The notes under the pieces were generated by a model. The model had not been told where the DNA came from and made no database searches. It saw only the letters and a program-made list of their open reading frames with translations. Shown here one piece after another: positions 15,941 through 25,803 of a stretch of DNA of 64,000 bases (position 1 is the first letter of the stretch; each line of letters starts with the position of its first letter). The stretch covers positions 17,610 through 81,609 of the forward strand of contig CAZNLR010000019.1 in NCBI GenBank assembly GCA_964574215.1, read 5' to 3'. The position numbers and the translations under genes are program-made. This stretch comes from GCA-2725625 sp964574215. GTDB lineage: Bacteria > Pseudomonadota > Alphaproteobacteria > Rhodospirillales > UBA2165.

Positions 15941-18736
15941 ATGTTCCGTTTTTTGCTAAATAGAAAGATCTCGACCAGATTTGCGCTGACGATCGCTCTT
16001 CCTTTGGTCGCGCTTTTGGCGGTTCTGGTCAGTCTTGTGATCGATAAATCGCAAATATCCCGGTCGATGAAAGACCTGAGAAATCTCGCTCAATTGGCGC
16101 CCTCCATTAGTGCATTGGTCCATGAGATGCAGCGGGAACGCGGCGCCTCGGCAGGTTATATTTCGAGCAAAGGCAACAAGTTCGATGATCTCCTGACCAA
16201 ACAGAAAAAGAAAACCAACGAAAAACTAAATGCGCTTCTCGTCGGATTCAAAAAGTTTGATCCGACGCTCTACGGCAACGGGCTCAGTGAAAAAATTGGT
16301 GCGGCGAAATTCAGCCTTGGCCAAATGGATCAAAAACGCCGGGAGGTCAAAAAATTCGATCTTTCGATCAATCAGATGACCGGTTATTACACGCCGACGA
16401 TTGCCAAATTACTGTCAATCATTGAAGAAATGGCACTGGTCAGCCACGACAAACAGATCACATCGATGGTCACCGCCTATATTAACTTTCTGCATGGTAA
16501 GGAACGGGCCGGTATTGAACGGGCCATGGGGTCCGCCGGATTTGGCGCCGGCCAGTTTACCCACGCGATTATGAGAAAGTTCATTGGGCTGATCGCCAAA
16601 CAGGACACCTATTTTCGGATATTCAATAATTACGCGACGGCGGATCAAAAAGCCTTCTACCGGCTGACTATGTCGGATCCGGTCGTCGATGAGGTCGAGC
16701 GCCTGAGGACAATCGCGCTCAACAGCCCCTACACAAATTCAACGGACAATATCCAAGGACCTTATTGGTTCGACAAAATCACCATGAAAATTGATTTGCT
16801 GAAATCCGTGGAAAATAAGATTTCCGCGGATTTGACTGAATTCGCAAATCTAAAATTAAATGAAGCCGAAAATTACGAACTGATGTATGCGATAATCGCC
16901 ATCGTAATTTTAATGCTGACGGGCGGCCTTGCTTTTGGCTTGTCGAAGGGAATAACCGGCCCGTTGGATGCTGCCGCCAGAATTTTGGGCGAACTCGCTT
17001 CCGGAAATCTCGATGTGGAATTCTCCAAGCACGAACGGCGGGGCGAGGTCGGCAGAATATTTTCCGGGTTGGATAAATTTAAACAGGCGGCATCAAATTT
17101 AAAGAAGAGCGAAGATAGCAAAAGCTCGATACTCCTGGGCGCCCTCGACGCCATTATCACAATCAACATGAACGGCGAAATTATCGAGTTTAACCCGTCG
17201 GCGGAACAGATGTTCGGGTTCAGCAAAGACGAAGTCATGGGCAAAGACATCGCCGACTACATTCTGCCGGTGGATTTGCGAGAGAAACATCGGGCGGGAT
17301 TTAACCGTTTTGCCCAGAGCGGCGTTTCAACCATGCTCGGTAAGCGGCTTGAACTTCCGGCCCTGCATGCCGACGGCTCCCGATTTGATGTTGAATTATC
17401 GATCACCCATGTCGCCGAACACAATCTGGTAACGGCGTTTATTCAAGACATTACCGAGCGTAAAAAAGCGCAGGAAGCCATCGAAAACAGCCGGGATGAA
17501 CTGGAAGTCCGGGTTCAGGAAAGAACCAAGGAATTGGAACAGTCCCGCGAATTGGCGGACGCCGCCAACCACGCGAAATCTGATTTTCTCTCCGCCATGA
17601 GCCATGAGTTACGTACTCCGATGAATGCTATTCTCGGCTTCGGCCAATTTCTTATGCACAATCAAAACGAGCCATTGTCGGATGATCAACGGGAATCGGT
17701 CGATCATATTCTAAAGGGCGGTGAACATCTGCTCGATCTGATCAACGATGTTCTCGATCTGTCGAAAATCGAAGCCGGTAAAATTGAAGTTTCGATCGAA
17801 GATGTTTCGATCCAGGATATTCTGGCTGAATGCATGAACGTCGCCGAAAATCTCAATGAGAGTATTACCGTGGGATCTACCTGCGACTGCCTTTCCGGAA
17901 ACGCCTACACGGTGAGGGGCGACATTACCCGCTTAAAACAAGTCCTCCTGAACTTGATGTCGAATGCCGTCAAGTATAACCGTGAAAACGGATCGGTACT
18001 TGTCGGCTGTGAGGCAATTAGCGGCCACAAGTTGCGTATTTCCGTCAAAGACACCGGATTGGGTATCCCCGAGGAGAAACAGGAATATCTGTTTGAGCCC
18101 TTTAACAGGCTGGGCGCCGAGGTCACCGAAATTGAAGGAACGGGAATCGGCTTGTCCATCACCAAGCGGTTGATTGAATTGATGAACGGAGAAATCGGGT
18201 TCGAGAGTGAAATGGAAGTGGGAAGCACATTTTGGGTGGATATTCCCCTCGCCGGTGATCAAGAAATATCGGAAGATCAAAAAGACCGTATGGGAAAATA
18301 CGAATGGCAGAGCGATTCAGTTAATTTCGATGGCTCGAAGATCATGCTTTATGTCGAAGACAATCCCATGAATTTGGCCTTGATGGAAAAAATAATCGGA
18401 CAGTTCTCGAACCTCGTCTTGCGCTCGGCCCATACCGCGGAATTGGGGATCGCCATGGCGGTGCAGGAGAAGCCGGACTTGATCGTCATGGATGTCAACT
18501 TGCCCGGGATGGACGGTATCGAGGCGACGAAGGAACTGAAAATAAACGAATATACAAAAGACATTCCGGTCATCGGTCTAAGCGCCAGAGCTTTACCGCG
18601 GGATGTAAAAAAGGCAATGGACGCGGGCTTCGAGAAATATATCACCAAGCCAATGGTTATTTCCGAAATGATCGAAGCCATCAGCGAGACCATCGGGGCC
18701 GAACCCGACGCGGATGGGGAAAACGTCGTTCATTAA
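15941..18736 (+). CDS. Hybrid sensor histidine kinase with NIT domain
   Basis: 931 residues. Order: first membrane segment (about 15-35), periplasmic NIT-type helical sensor containing the diagnostic MQRERGASAGYISS, second membrane segment (about 307-330), HAMP (SKGITGPLDAAARILGELA), PAS (about 395-510), coiled coil, HisKA with phospho-acceptor His555 in SHELRTPMNA, HATPase (NLMSNAVKYN, DTGLGIP, GTGIGLSI) and a receiver with Asp851 in VMDVNLPGMDG and Lys in ITKP. NIT domains are associated with nitrate/nitrite sensing, though ligand binding has been shown only for a few. No DNA-binding partner is adjacent; the convergent neighbour is a double-hemerythrin protein. Confidence 0.93.
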   Translation: MFRFLLNRKISTRFALTIALPLVALLAVLVSLVIDKSQISRSMKDLRNLAQLAPSISALVHEMQRERGASAGYISSKGNKFDDLLTKQKKKTNEKLNALLVGFKKFDPTLYGNGLSEKIGAAKFSLGQMDQKRREVKKFDLSINQMTGYYTPTIAKLLSIIEEMALVSHDKQITSMVTAYINFLHGKERAGIERAMGSAGFGAGQFTHAIMRKFIGLIAKQDTYFRIFNNYATADQKAFYRLTMSDPVVDEVERLRTIALNSPYTNSTDNIQGPYWFDKITMKIDLLKSVENKISADLTEFANLKLNEAENYELMYAIIAIVILMLTGGLAFGLSKGITGPLDAAARILGELASGNLDVEFSKHERRGEVGRIFSGLDKFKQAASNLKKSEDSKSSILLGALDAIITINMNGEIIEFNPSAEQMFGFSKDEVMGKDIADYILPVDLREKHRAGFNRFAQSGVSTMLGKRLELPALHADGSRFDVELSITHVAEHNLVTAFIQDITERKKAQEAIENSRDELEVRVQERTKELEQSRELADAANHAKSDFLSAMSHELRTPMNAILGFGQFLMHNQNEPLSDDQRESVDHILKGGEHLLDLINDVLDLSKIEAGKIEVSIEDVSIQDILAECMNVAENLNESITVGSTCDCLSGNAYTVRGDITRLKQVLLNLMSNAVKYNRENGSVLVGCEAISGHKLRISVKDTGLGIPEEKQEYLFEPFNRLGAEVTEIEGTGIGLSITKRLIELMNGEIGFESEMEVGSTFWVDIPLAGDQEISEDQKDRMGKYEWQSDSVNFDGSKIMLYVEDNPMNLALMEKIIGQFSNLVLRSAHTAELGIAMAVQEKPDLIVMDVNLPGMDGIEATKELKINEYTKDIPVIGLSARALPRDVKKAMDAGFEKYITKPMVISEMIEAISETIGAEPDADGENVVH

Positions 18737-18748
18737 AGTTCACACAAA

Positions 18749-19540
18749 CTAGTGAATTGGTTTTTTGGCGAACGCAGGTTTGTCAAATCTTTGAACGTGG
18801 TTGAGGAACCAGTATTTAAGATAGTCCGGTAAGGTGTCCCGCTTGTAGTCGCCGGTCTTGACGTTTTCTATCACTACTTTTAAATCCGTGATCAGGCTAG
18901 CATGCTGCGACTTGTGGACCGCATTTTGCGATTCAGACAATACGTCACTGAACAGCAATTCTTCCTCGCTAAAATGAAATTCCGTATAGGCGCATAATTG
19001 TTCGAGCTCCGGTACCAATAAATCATCCTTGTGATTTTCAACGACGCTCTGAAATAGCCGGTTCAGATAGTTAACGAGAGCCTTGTGATGCTCGTCAACT
19101 TCAGGTTCATCGGTTTCATACTTCTTCGACCAATCAATCAGCATTGGTTTCGACTCGTCCACCATTTCGAACAGATGCCAATATTTTTGGTCGTCTGACA
19201 ATTCGTGTCTGAATATTTGTTCGCGGGCGGTGGAAACCACTTTCACCCCTCGGCCCACTTGGTTTGAGGTCTGGTGAATTTCCCTAAGGTCATAGGAAAT
19301 TTTTCGGTGCAGCATGATGTGCTCATCCAGCTGTTCATAGCCGGCGCCGCTGAGAATTATTTCTTCATGCTGAAAATGCTGTTCAAGTGCCGAAAAAAAA
19401 CCAGTGATCAAAGCATCGAATTTTTTACCACTCGTATTCAACCGGACGACGCTGGACAAATCATCAAGAAGTGTCAGCAAGTCGCGATGATTTTCGTCAA
19501 TAAACTCGTTTCCCGAATTAGCGGGGTAATTCCAATTCAT
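18749..19540 (-). CDS. Tandem hemerythrin-domain protein
   Basis: About 263 residues with two hemerythrin-like four-helix domains in tandem. Domain 1 has FIDENHRDLL, EQHFQHEEIIL and EQLDEHIMLHRK; domain 2 has VDEHHKALVNYLN, TEFHFSEEELLF and HKSQHASL. In each, the H...HxxxE...HxxxH-like spacing expected for a non-haem di-iron site can be traced (H; HxxEE; H; H). Such proteins bind O2 or NO. I prefer ATG 19540 because MNWNY...IDENHR matches usual hemerythrin starts; a TTG 12 bases upstream is also in frame. It ends 12 bases from the convergent NIT kinase stop. Confidence 0.88.
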   Translation of the reverse strand: MNWNYPANSGNEFIDENHRDLLTLLDDLSSVVRLNTSGKKFDALITGFFSALEQHFQHEEIILSGAGYEQLDEHIMLHRKISYDLREIHQTSNQVGRGVKVVSTAREQIFRHELSDDQKYWHLFEMVDESKPMLIDWSKKYETDEPEVDEHHKALVNYLNRLFQSVVENHKDDLLVPELEQLCAYTEFHFSEEELLFSDVLSESQNAVHKSQHASLITDLKVVIENVKTGDYKRDTLPDYLKYWFLNHVQRFDKPAFAKKPIH

Positions 19541-19705
19541 AAGAGCAACCAAAATACTTTTTTTTACTCAAATTGAATTTGAGCGTGCCTATTCTTATAC
19601 TTTATATTGAAAGATTAAAATATAACTTTGCTCTGAAAATCCGCTTTTTCCTAACCGCTTCTCCCCAACCGTTTTTCCGGGAAACAATAAACCCAAATTC
19701 AATGT

Positions 19706-20551
19706 TCAATCGGATGTTTCGTTAATTATCGTCCTCGTCGGGAACGGAATGGAAATACCATTGGTATCCAGCGCCTGCTTGACGTTCTTGGTGAGATCAA
19801 AAGTTACCGGCCAGAAATCGGTGTTTGCCACCCAGACGCGGAGGATCAGATTTACCGAACTATCGGCCATCGCCGAAACGGCAACGAATGGTTCGGGATC
19901 ACCCAGTACGCGGCTGTCTTTGCCCGCCGTATCGATCAGGACTGTCATCGCCTTGTCGATATCGTCGTCGTACGAGATGCCGGCTTCGATTTGAACACGG
20001 CGGGTATTATTGGAAGAATAATTGCTCACGGCGCCGCCCCAAATTTGACTGTTGGGGATAACGATGCGGACATTGTCGCCGGTGGCCATGACGGTAAAAA
20101 ACAGATTGAGTTCCTTGATCGTACCCGCGTGACCGGCAGCTTCAATGAAATCGCCGGTTTTAAAAGGCCTGAAGATGAGCAGCATGACGCCGGCGGCGAC
20201 ATTGCTGAGGGTCCCCTGCAAGGCGAGACCGATGGCCAGGCCGGCGGCGCCGATCACGGTCAGTAGACTGGCGGTCTGGACACCGAATTGGTTCAGCACA
20301 GCCACCACCGTCACCATTATGACAACGTATTTGGCGAAACTGGCGAAGAACTTGGTCAGTGTATCGTCAATATGCGGGCTTTTATTGAGAGCCCTTACGA
20401 CAAGTTTGGCGATGCGTCCGGAAAGCCAGAGACCAATAATCAGTATGGCCAAGGCGCCCAGAACATCGAGCCCGTAGGTCGTCAAAATATTTATAACTTC
20501 ACGTATGACCGGTTCTATTTGGGCTGATATTCCGCCCGACTTGGATTCCAT
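19706..20551 (-). CDS. mscS: Small-conductance mechanosensitive channel (MscS family)
   Basis: 281 residues, close to E. coli MscS (286). Three N-terminal membrane segments are followed by the pore helix region TVIGAAGLAIGLALQGTLSNVAAG, which carries the Gly/Ala pattern and the family signature, and then the beta domain (PFKTGDFIEAAGHAGTIKELNLFFT) and cytoplasmic cage (VIPNSQIWGGAVSNYS). It opens on hypo-osmotic shock to release solutes. A clear GGAGG ribosome site precedes ATG. It is a monocistronic gene on the minus strand. Confidence 0.95.
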   Translation of the reverse strand: MESKSGGISAQIEPVIREVINILTTYGLDVLGALAILIIGLWLSGRIAKLVVRALNKSPHIDDTLTKFFASFAKYVVIMVTVVAVLNQFGVQTASLLTVIGAAGLAIGLALQGTLSNVAAGVMLLIFRPFKTGDFIEAAGHAGTIKELNLFFTVMATGDNVRIVIPNSQIWGGAVSNYSSNNTRRVQIEAGISYDDDIDKAMTVLIDTAGKDSRVLGDPEPFVAVSAMADSSVNLILRVWVANTDFWPVTFDLTKNVKQALDTNGISIPFPTRTIINETSD

Positions 20552-20840
20552 GAGAAAACCTCCAACCTATTAAAGAGTTAACTATACATATCGGTTCGAG
20601 TTTCCGTAAAGGCAAGCTGCACGAACTGGCTGCATTCCTCTATTCCGGGTTTTGCAGTTGTTCGAGAAAAAATTGCAACTCGCAAGAAAACTGGTCGTTG
20701 ATAAAAGCCGCAATCGTATTGTGTTAATCCCAAGTTTCTAAACGCAATTTGGTCCTTATTAAATATGTAGTCGAAATATTGATTAAACAGAATCGGATTC
20801 GAATACAAATGACAGATTACGATAACTGGTGGTCTAAATA

Positions 20841-22394
20841 ATGCTCAATAAAGAACGACGCAAAAGCCGCCTTCGATACGATGACGCAAATCTAGCCCAA
20901 GCCTTTGAATTCTCTTCAAATCTCGTCTGTGTATGCGACGGATTGAAAATTACGCTGATCAATTCGAGCGGTGCGGAATTGTTGGGAGGCGGTGCATCAG
21001 ATGATTTCGTCGGCGATAGCATAGTGGATTATCTGGACCCCAATTACGCCGCCGTCCTGGAGGAGGCTCCGGACGATCTTTTCAACGAAGAAACGAGAAC
21101 GCCAGTCGTCTTAATTACTCGGCATGGGAAAAAAATCAGAGCGGAAATTGATTGCAGTTGGGCCCGGGAACTGGGTCCCGATATGCGGGTGATTGTTGCC
21201 TATGACATTACGGAACGGATATTCCTCTCGGAGAAAATTCAAAGCAGCCACCAGCAACTCAATCGACTGGTTCACAAATCACAGAACATGATGTGTATAT
21301 GCAACGACGGCGACGTGATATTCGTGAATCAGGCCGGTGTGGATATGATGAAGGCGAAGGACGCCCAAGATATAACCGGCATGCCTTTATCGCAATTTTT
21401 TCAAAACGAATATCAAGACGTTATCGCCGACGACTTCCAGCAGATCCTGTCGGAAGGCCTGCCCTTGATGGCGAAGCTGAAGTGTTTGGATGGGTCAACC
21501 CGCGACGTCAAAATGACGGTGACGCCGATGGACAATGACCATTCGGGATCGTTTATGGCCGAGATCCAGGATGTGACCGAGCACAATAGAGCCGTTGCGG
21601 AGCTTTACCAATCGATTTCAAACCTTGCCAAACGGGCAGAGGAATTGTTGGCGGCAAAAGAATCCGCGGAGCGTGCGAATCAGGTAAAAACGGATTTTCT
21701 CTCCAATATGAGCCATGAATTGAGAACACCGCTTAACGCCATCATCGGATTTTCTGATCTGATAAAATCTGAGGCTTTTGGTTCGGTGGGAAGCGGGGAA
21801 TACAAAGAATATGCCGGCTTGATTAATAATTCGGGGTCCCATCTGTTGCGGATAATCGACGATATTCTGGATATCACCCTGATCGAAGCGGCGGAAATAG
21901 ATGTTGCGACGGATGTCCTGGACCTCGGAGAAACCATCGAATCCTGTGTTACCACAATGACCACTCGGGCCAACTCGTGCAACGTATCGCTTGCTTTCAG
22001 TGCTCCGGAGGAGCCTCTGTTTATTAGTGCCGATCAAGCGAGGATCAAGCAGGTTATTTTGAATTTGCTGGCAAACGCCATCAAATTTTCCTCAAACGGG
22101 GACGAGGTAACGGTGACTCTCGGAGAGGATAAAAAAACGGGGATAATTATTTCCGTCAAAGATCGTGGGATTGGTATCGACCAAGAAAACCAAGCCTTGA
22201 TATTCGATCCTTTTATGCAGGTTGAAGGCGACAGCTTGACCCGGGAGCACGAGGGAACGGGATTGGGGCTGACGATCGCCAAATCCATCATCGAAAATCA
22301 TGGCGGGACTATTAGCGTTGAAAGTATCGCGGGGGACGGTTCGGAATTTCATATCAGGCTGCCGGCCGATAGGATAGTCGAAATTACCGCCTGA
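20841..22394 (+). CDS. Soluble PAS-domain sensor histidine kinase
   Basis: 517 residues without membrane segments. Two PAS domains (about 15-125 and 138-250), the second ending in the PAC-like EIQDVTEHNRAV, are joined by a short coiled coil to HisKA with His292 in NMSHELRTPLNA and a complete HATPase (NLLANAIKFS, DRGIGID, GTGLGLTIA). There is no receiver domain. The partner regulator is not adjacent. Being cytoplasmic it should sense an internal signal such as redox state or a small molecule; the PAS sequences do not identify a cofactor. Confidence 0.92.
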   Translation: MLNKERRKSRLRYDDANLAQAFEFSSNLVCVCDGLKITLINSSGAELLGGGASDDFVGDSIVDYLDPNYAAVLEEAPDDLFNEETRTPVVLITRHGKKIRAEIDCSWARELGPDMRVIVAYDITERIFLSEKIQSSHQQLNRLVHKSQNMMCICNDGDVIFVNQAGVDMMKAKDAQDITGMPLSQFFQNEYQDVIADDFQQILSEGLPLMAKLKCLDGSTRDVKMTVTPMDNDHSGSFMAEIQDVTEHNRAVAELYQSISNLAKRAEELLAAKESAERANQVKTDFLSNMSHELRTPLNAIIGFSDLIKSEAFGSVGSGEYKEYAGLINNSGSHLLRIIDDILDITLIEAAEIDVATDVLDLGETIESCVTTMTTRANSCNVSLAFSAPEEPLFISADQARIKQVILNLLANAIKFSSNGDEVTVTLGEDKKTGIIISVKDRGIGIDQENQALIFDPFMQVEGDSLTREHEGTGLGLTIAKSIIENHGGTISVESIAGDGSEFHIRLPADRIVEITA

Positions 22395-22432
22395 TCTTTT
22401 GCCACCGATCATCGATTAAATTATAAAGCTGT

Positions 22433-23374
22433 ATGGCAAAGATACATATTTGTGCATTTAACGCCGACCACTACAAAGCCCGGTTGGAACCCCTATTTCC
22501 GGAACATGATATTTCCGTCGGGTTGAGCCACGACGATCTGGGCGACGGTATTTCAGACTGTGAGGTTTTGATCGGATTCGGCCCCATGTTGAACGATCAC
22601 GTGTTCGCCCGCAACAAATCCCTGAAATGGGTGCAGGCGTTGGGTACCGGGGTCGACGGCATCGCCGACCGCAAGGATTTGGCGGACGATGTGATTTTAA
22701 CATCCATGCGCGGTATTCATGGTCCGCAAATGTCGGAGATGGCGTTTATGATGATGCTGGCGCTCAATCGAAATTTTGGGCGCGTGCTGGATAATCAAAA
22801 GAACAAACGATGGGAAAGACGCCCGCCTCAAGTCTTAGAGTACAAAACCATTGGCATATTGGGTGTGGGTTTAATTGCCGAAGTCATGGCGAAACGCTGT
22901 CAGGCTTTCGATATGAACGTGGTGGGCATTACCGGTACGCCCCGCGACGTACCTGGTTTTAAAGAGATTAGAAAAAAAGAGAATCTTCCACAGGTGGTGG
23001 GTGATCTCGATTATCTTGTCGTGCTGTCGCCGATGACCCCCGATAACGCAAAGCTGGTCGACGAAGCTGTCTTCAAGGCGATGAAGAAAAGCGCCTATTT
23101 GATCAATCTTGGCCGCGGCGGCGTGGTCGATGACGGTGCTTTGATCGACGCTTTGAAAAATGATGAGATAGCAGGCGCGGGGCTGGACGTATTCGAGCAA
23201 GAGCCTTTGCCGCCGGATCACCCTTTCTGGGAAATGGACAATATCATCGTAACGCCCCATATGGCGGGCATGACCGAGACCTACGTCAGTCAGGCGTTGC
23301 CCGTGATTGAAGCCAATCTCAAGGCCTACAGGGATGGCGAGATCGAGAACATGGTCAATTTGGTGCGGGGTTAA
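22433..23374 (+). CDS. D-2-hydroxyacid dehydrogenase
   Basis: 313 residues of the D-isomer specific 2-hydroxyacid dehydrogenase family (glyoxylate/hydroxypyruvate reductase, phosphoglycerate dehydrogenase relatives). The NAD(P) fold shows GILGVGLIAEVMAKR, and the catalytic Arg/Glu/His set appears in LINLGRGGVVDD (Arg region), AGLDVFEQEPLP (Glu) and VTPHMAG (His). The lack of a clear acidic residue after the second strand leaves NADH versus NADPH open. It ends overlapping the convergent EamA transporter by four bases. Physiological substrate is unknown. Confidence 0.92.
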   Translation: MAKIHICAFNADHYKARLEPLFPEHDISVGLSHDDLGDGISDCEVLIGFGPMLNDHVFARNKSLKWVQALGTGVDGIADRKDLADDVILTSMRGIHGPQMSEMAFMMMLALNRNFGRVLDNQKNKRWERRPPQVLEYKTIGILGVGLIAEVMAKRCQAFDMNVVGITGTPRDVPGFKEIRKKENLPQVVGDLDYLVVLSPMTPDNAKLVDEAVFKAMKKSAYLINLGRGGVVDDGALIDALKNDEIAGAGLDVFEQEPLPPDHPFWEMDNIIVTPHMAGMTETYVSQALPVIEANLKAYRDGEIENMVNLVRG

Positions 23375-24243
23375 TCCGACCGGGCTGCCTTCAAGGCGGC
23401 TTCGCGTCTGGCCACATAGGTGGTCGCCGAGACGATCATCAAGCCGCCGATCCAGGTCCAGACGGACGGTTCTTCGGCAAAGAACAAAAAGCCGAACAGG
23501 GCCCCCCAAACCAGGCGGGTAAAATTAACCGGTTCCAGGGCGCTGACGTCGGCCAATTGCAGAGACTTCGACAGGGAAAAATGCGCGGCGCTCAACAACG
23601 CGCCGATAACGAACAGGATCGGATAGTCTTCCAAATCGGGCCATGTCCAAACAAAAAGGGACGGCGCCAGCGTCACCGGGATCATGAACAGGGTCAGGTA
23701 TAGGACACAGGTGGCGCCGCTGTCGGTCGGGGCCAGGGATTTGGCGATCAGCCGCTGAATGGCGCTGCAAACCACCGTAATCATGACCAACCCGACACCG
23801 ACGCCCACATGGACAAAGCCCGGGCGAATAACGACCAGTGCACCGGCCAGACCCAGAACCAGCGCAAACCAGCGCCGTGGTCCCATGGTCTCGTTTAAAA
23901 ACACGACGGCGCCGATGCTGACCACCAGGGGCGCCAGTAAATTGAGCGCGGCGGCGTCGGCCAAGGGCAGCAGGGTGATGGCGACAAACCAGGCCAGAAT
24001 GGCGGCGCCGTTGATAACGCCTCTTGAAACATGGAGGATCATCCGCCGAGTGTTGAATATCCCAACGCCATAGCGCGCCACGGTCGTCAGAAAAAAGAGA
24101 AAACCGAAAAAAGTCCCGAAGAAGGTTATTTCCAAGGGGTGGATATGATCGGACATTTTCCGCACCAGCACCCACATGATCGCCAGCAGACCGGAATATG
24201 CCGCCGCCCACAGGACGGCGGCGACATGCCGGATCGGTATCAT
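23371..24243 (-). CDS. EamA/DMT family transporter
   Basis: 290 residues with ten predicted membrane helices arranged as two EamA halves. Recognisable segments are HPLEITFFGTFFGFL, LLAPLVVSIGAVVFLNETMGPRRW at the end of the first half and LEPVNFTRLVWGALFGFLFFAEEPSVWTWIGG in the second. Members of this drug/metabolite superfamily export or import small metabolites. It is the last gene of the minus-strand group Nudix-YtoQ-EamA, with 9 bases from YtoQ, so it is likely co-transcribed. Confidence 0.93.
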   Translation of the reverse strand: MIPIRHVAAVLWAAAYSGLLAIMWVLVRKMSDHIHPLEITFFGTFFGFLFFLTTVARYGVGIFNTRRMILHVSRGVINGAAILAWFVAITLLPLADAAALNLLAPLVVSIGAVVFLNETMGPRRWFALVLGLAGALVVIRPGFVHVGVGVGLVMITVVCSAIQRLIAKSLAPTDSGATCVLYLTLFMIPVTLAPSLFVWTWPDLEDYPILFVIGALLSAAHFSLSKSLQLADVSALEPVNFTRLVWGALFGFLFFAEEPSVWTWIGGLMIVSATTYVARREAALKAARSD

Positions 24244-24252
24244 CGGGAGGGT

Positions 24253-24711
24253 CTACAGATTGCCGTTGATGGCATAATCGAGGACGCGCACCACCTGGTC
24301 GGGACTTTCGGCAACGGCAAGGGCGGCGGCGTCGACTTCCTTCAAGGCATGGGTCAGGTCTTCGGCGTGCAAAATTACGGTCGGTTTGCCGAGCGCCGCC
24401 GCATATCCGGCATCGAAGGCGGCGTTCCATTGGCGGTATTTATCTCCGAACTTGACCACCACGATGTCCGATTTTTCGATCAGCGTGCGGGTGCGGATGG
24501 CGTTAACCTGGGCGCCTTTGTGGTCTTTCCAAAATGCCTTGTCCTCGCCGCCCAAAATTTCGACCCCGCAATCGTCGCTGGCGTCATGGTTGGTGACCGG
24601 CGCCACCAGTTGGACCGGAAGGTTTTTTGCTGCACATCCGTCCTTTATTTGCTCACGCCAATCCGAATGAATTTCTCCTGAAAGATAGATTGTCCAGTTG
24701 TCGGTAGCCAC
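24253..24711 (-). CDS. YtoQ family protein
   Basis: 152 residues. The start IYLSGEIHSDWREQI, the centre LVAPVTNHDASDDCG and the segment EKSDIVVVKFGDKYRQWNAAFDAG match the YtoQ family (nucleoside 2-deoxyribosyltransferase-like fold). The biochemical role of the family is not established. It sits between a Nudix hydrolase (34 bases upstream) and an EamA transporter, hinting at nucleotide or cofactor-related metabolism, but that is inference. Confidence 0.85.
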   Translation of the reverse strand: MATDNWTIYLSGEIHSDWREQIKDGCAAKNLPVQLVAPVTNHDASDDCGVEILGGEDKAFWKDHKGAQVNAIRTRTLIEKSDIVVVKFGDKYRQWNAAFDAGYAAALGKPTVILHAEDLTHALKEVDAAALAVAESPDQVVRVLDYAINGNL

Positions 24712-24745
24712 TGTTCACGTCTCCTGATCAAATTCGCGATATTAT

Positions 24746-25618
24746 TCATGCTGTTTTGACTATGTTTAAACTGTTTCGCAAGCCTTTTGTCAGGCGGTTA
24801 AAATCGGGATGAGAATCAGGAATCAGCCGGTGGCGCAGAAGAAAATCTATGATCACCAAATTGCAGTTGAATTTAAAATCAAATCCGGTGCGGACGGTTT
24901 CCATAACGTCTTCCACGGGCCGGCAATAAAAGGCCTCCACTTCGCCGTCCTTGTTTTCGGGGACAAATTCTTCCGGTAATTCCAGATCGAAGCAGAACAT
25001 GGTGTCCGGTTTTAACCCATCCTCGGTTTCGACCACGTAACTGATCTTGCTGACCTGTCTGGCGCAAGCGGCCAGTTCCGGATGTATGCCCGCTTCCTCT
25101 TCGGCCTCTTTGATGACATTGGCCATGGGGCTGAGGTCGACGGGCAGGCCACCGGCCACCATATTGTCGAGTTTTCCGGGATACAATCTCCGGTCGCGGG
25201 CCCGCCGGCCGATCCAAAGATCGATCCCGCCGTTTTCCCGTCGGACAAATCCGTTGACGTGGGTGCCGTAGGCGGCGAGCCCAAAGGCGGGGACCGCCGA
25301 CCGGTCCATTTGCATAAGGAGCTCGGCTCCAAAATGTGTCGATACGGGAAAGTCCTCATTTCTCAATGGCGGGATAACTCCCTGATCCGCCAACCTTGTC
25401 AAAACCAGCGCCATTTCACCCGATCTATCCGACGGGTGCGACAACCCAACGCCAAAAGAAATACCGTCGGCTTTTTTTTCGAACAATTTCTCCGTTCCGC
25501 CCAGATGAATGGCGAGATTGTGCCTGATCCAGCCGACGGGAATGTCACCAACGAAAAATCGCGTGAATCCCGATATGTCGTAATGATTGCAAGAACTTAT
25601 ATGATCAGTGTAGTCCAC
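24746..25618 (-). CDS. Nudix hydrolase with DUF4743-like N-domain
   Basis: 290 residues. The N-terminal ~120 residues resemble the DUF4743 domain found before Nudix modules in thiamine-pyrophosphokinase-associated and similar proteins. The Nudix box is recognisable but altered: GGLPVDLSPMANVIKEAEEEAG keeps the EAEEEAG metal-binding part while the first Glu is missing and REU is KEA. It should hydrolyse a nucleoside diphosphate-X compound. The start is a GTG at 25618 with AAAGGAATTAA directly before it. It leads a minus-strand operon with YtoQ and an EamA transporter. Confidence 0.85.
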   Translation of the reverse strand: MDYTDHISSCNHYDISGFTRFFVGDIPVGWIRHNLAIHLGGTEKLFEKKADGISFGVGLSHPSDRSGEMALVLTRLADQGVIPPLRNEDFPVSTHFGAELLMQMDRSAVPAFGLAAYGTHVNGFVRRENGGIDLWIGRRARDRRLYPGKLDNMVAGGLPVDLSPMANVIKEAEEEAGIHPELAACARQVSKISYVVETEDGLKPDTMFCFDLELPEEFVPENKDGEVEAFYCRPVEDVMETVRTGFDFKFNCNLVIIDFLLRHRLIPDSHPDFNRLTKGLRNSLNIVKTA

Positions 25619-25803
25619 TTAATTCCTTTCGACGCCGGTATTCTCTCAACCTGGGCAAAGTTCGCGCCTTTAAACGGGCGTTAATGAATTGCCCGTAATA
25701 TATAATTCGTAAACGCGTGTTTTTCATTATATCCGGGGAGATCAAGTCCTCCGGATCATGGTTCCTGCCCGAATTGTGCTGCGGCCGGGACGTAGGTAGT
25801 TTT

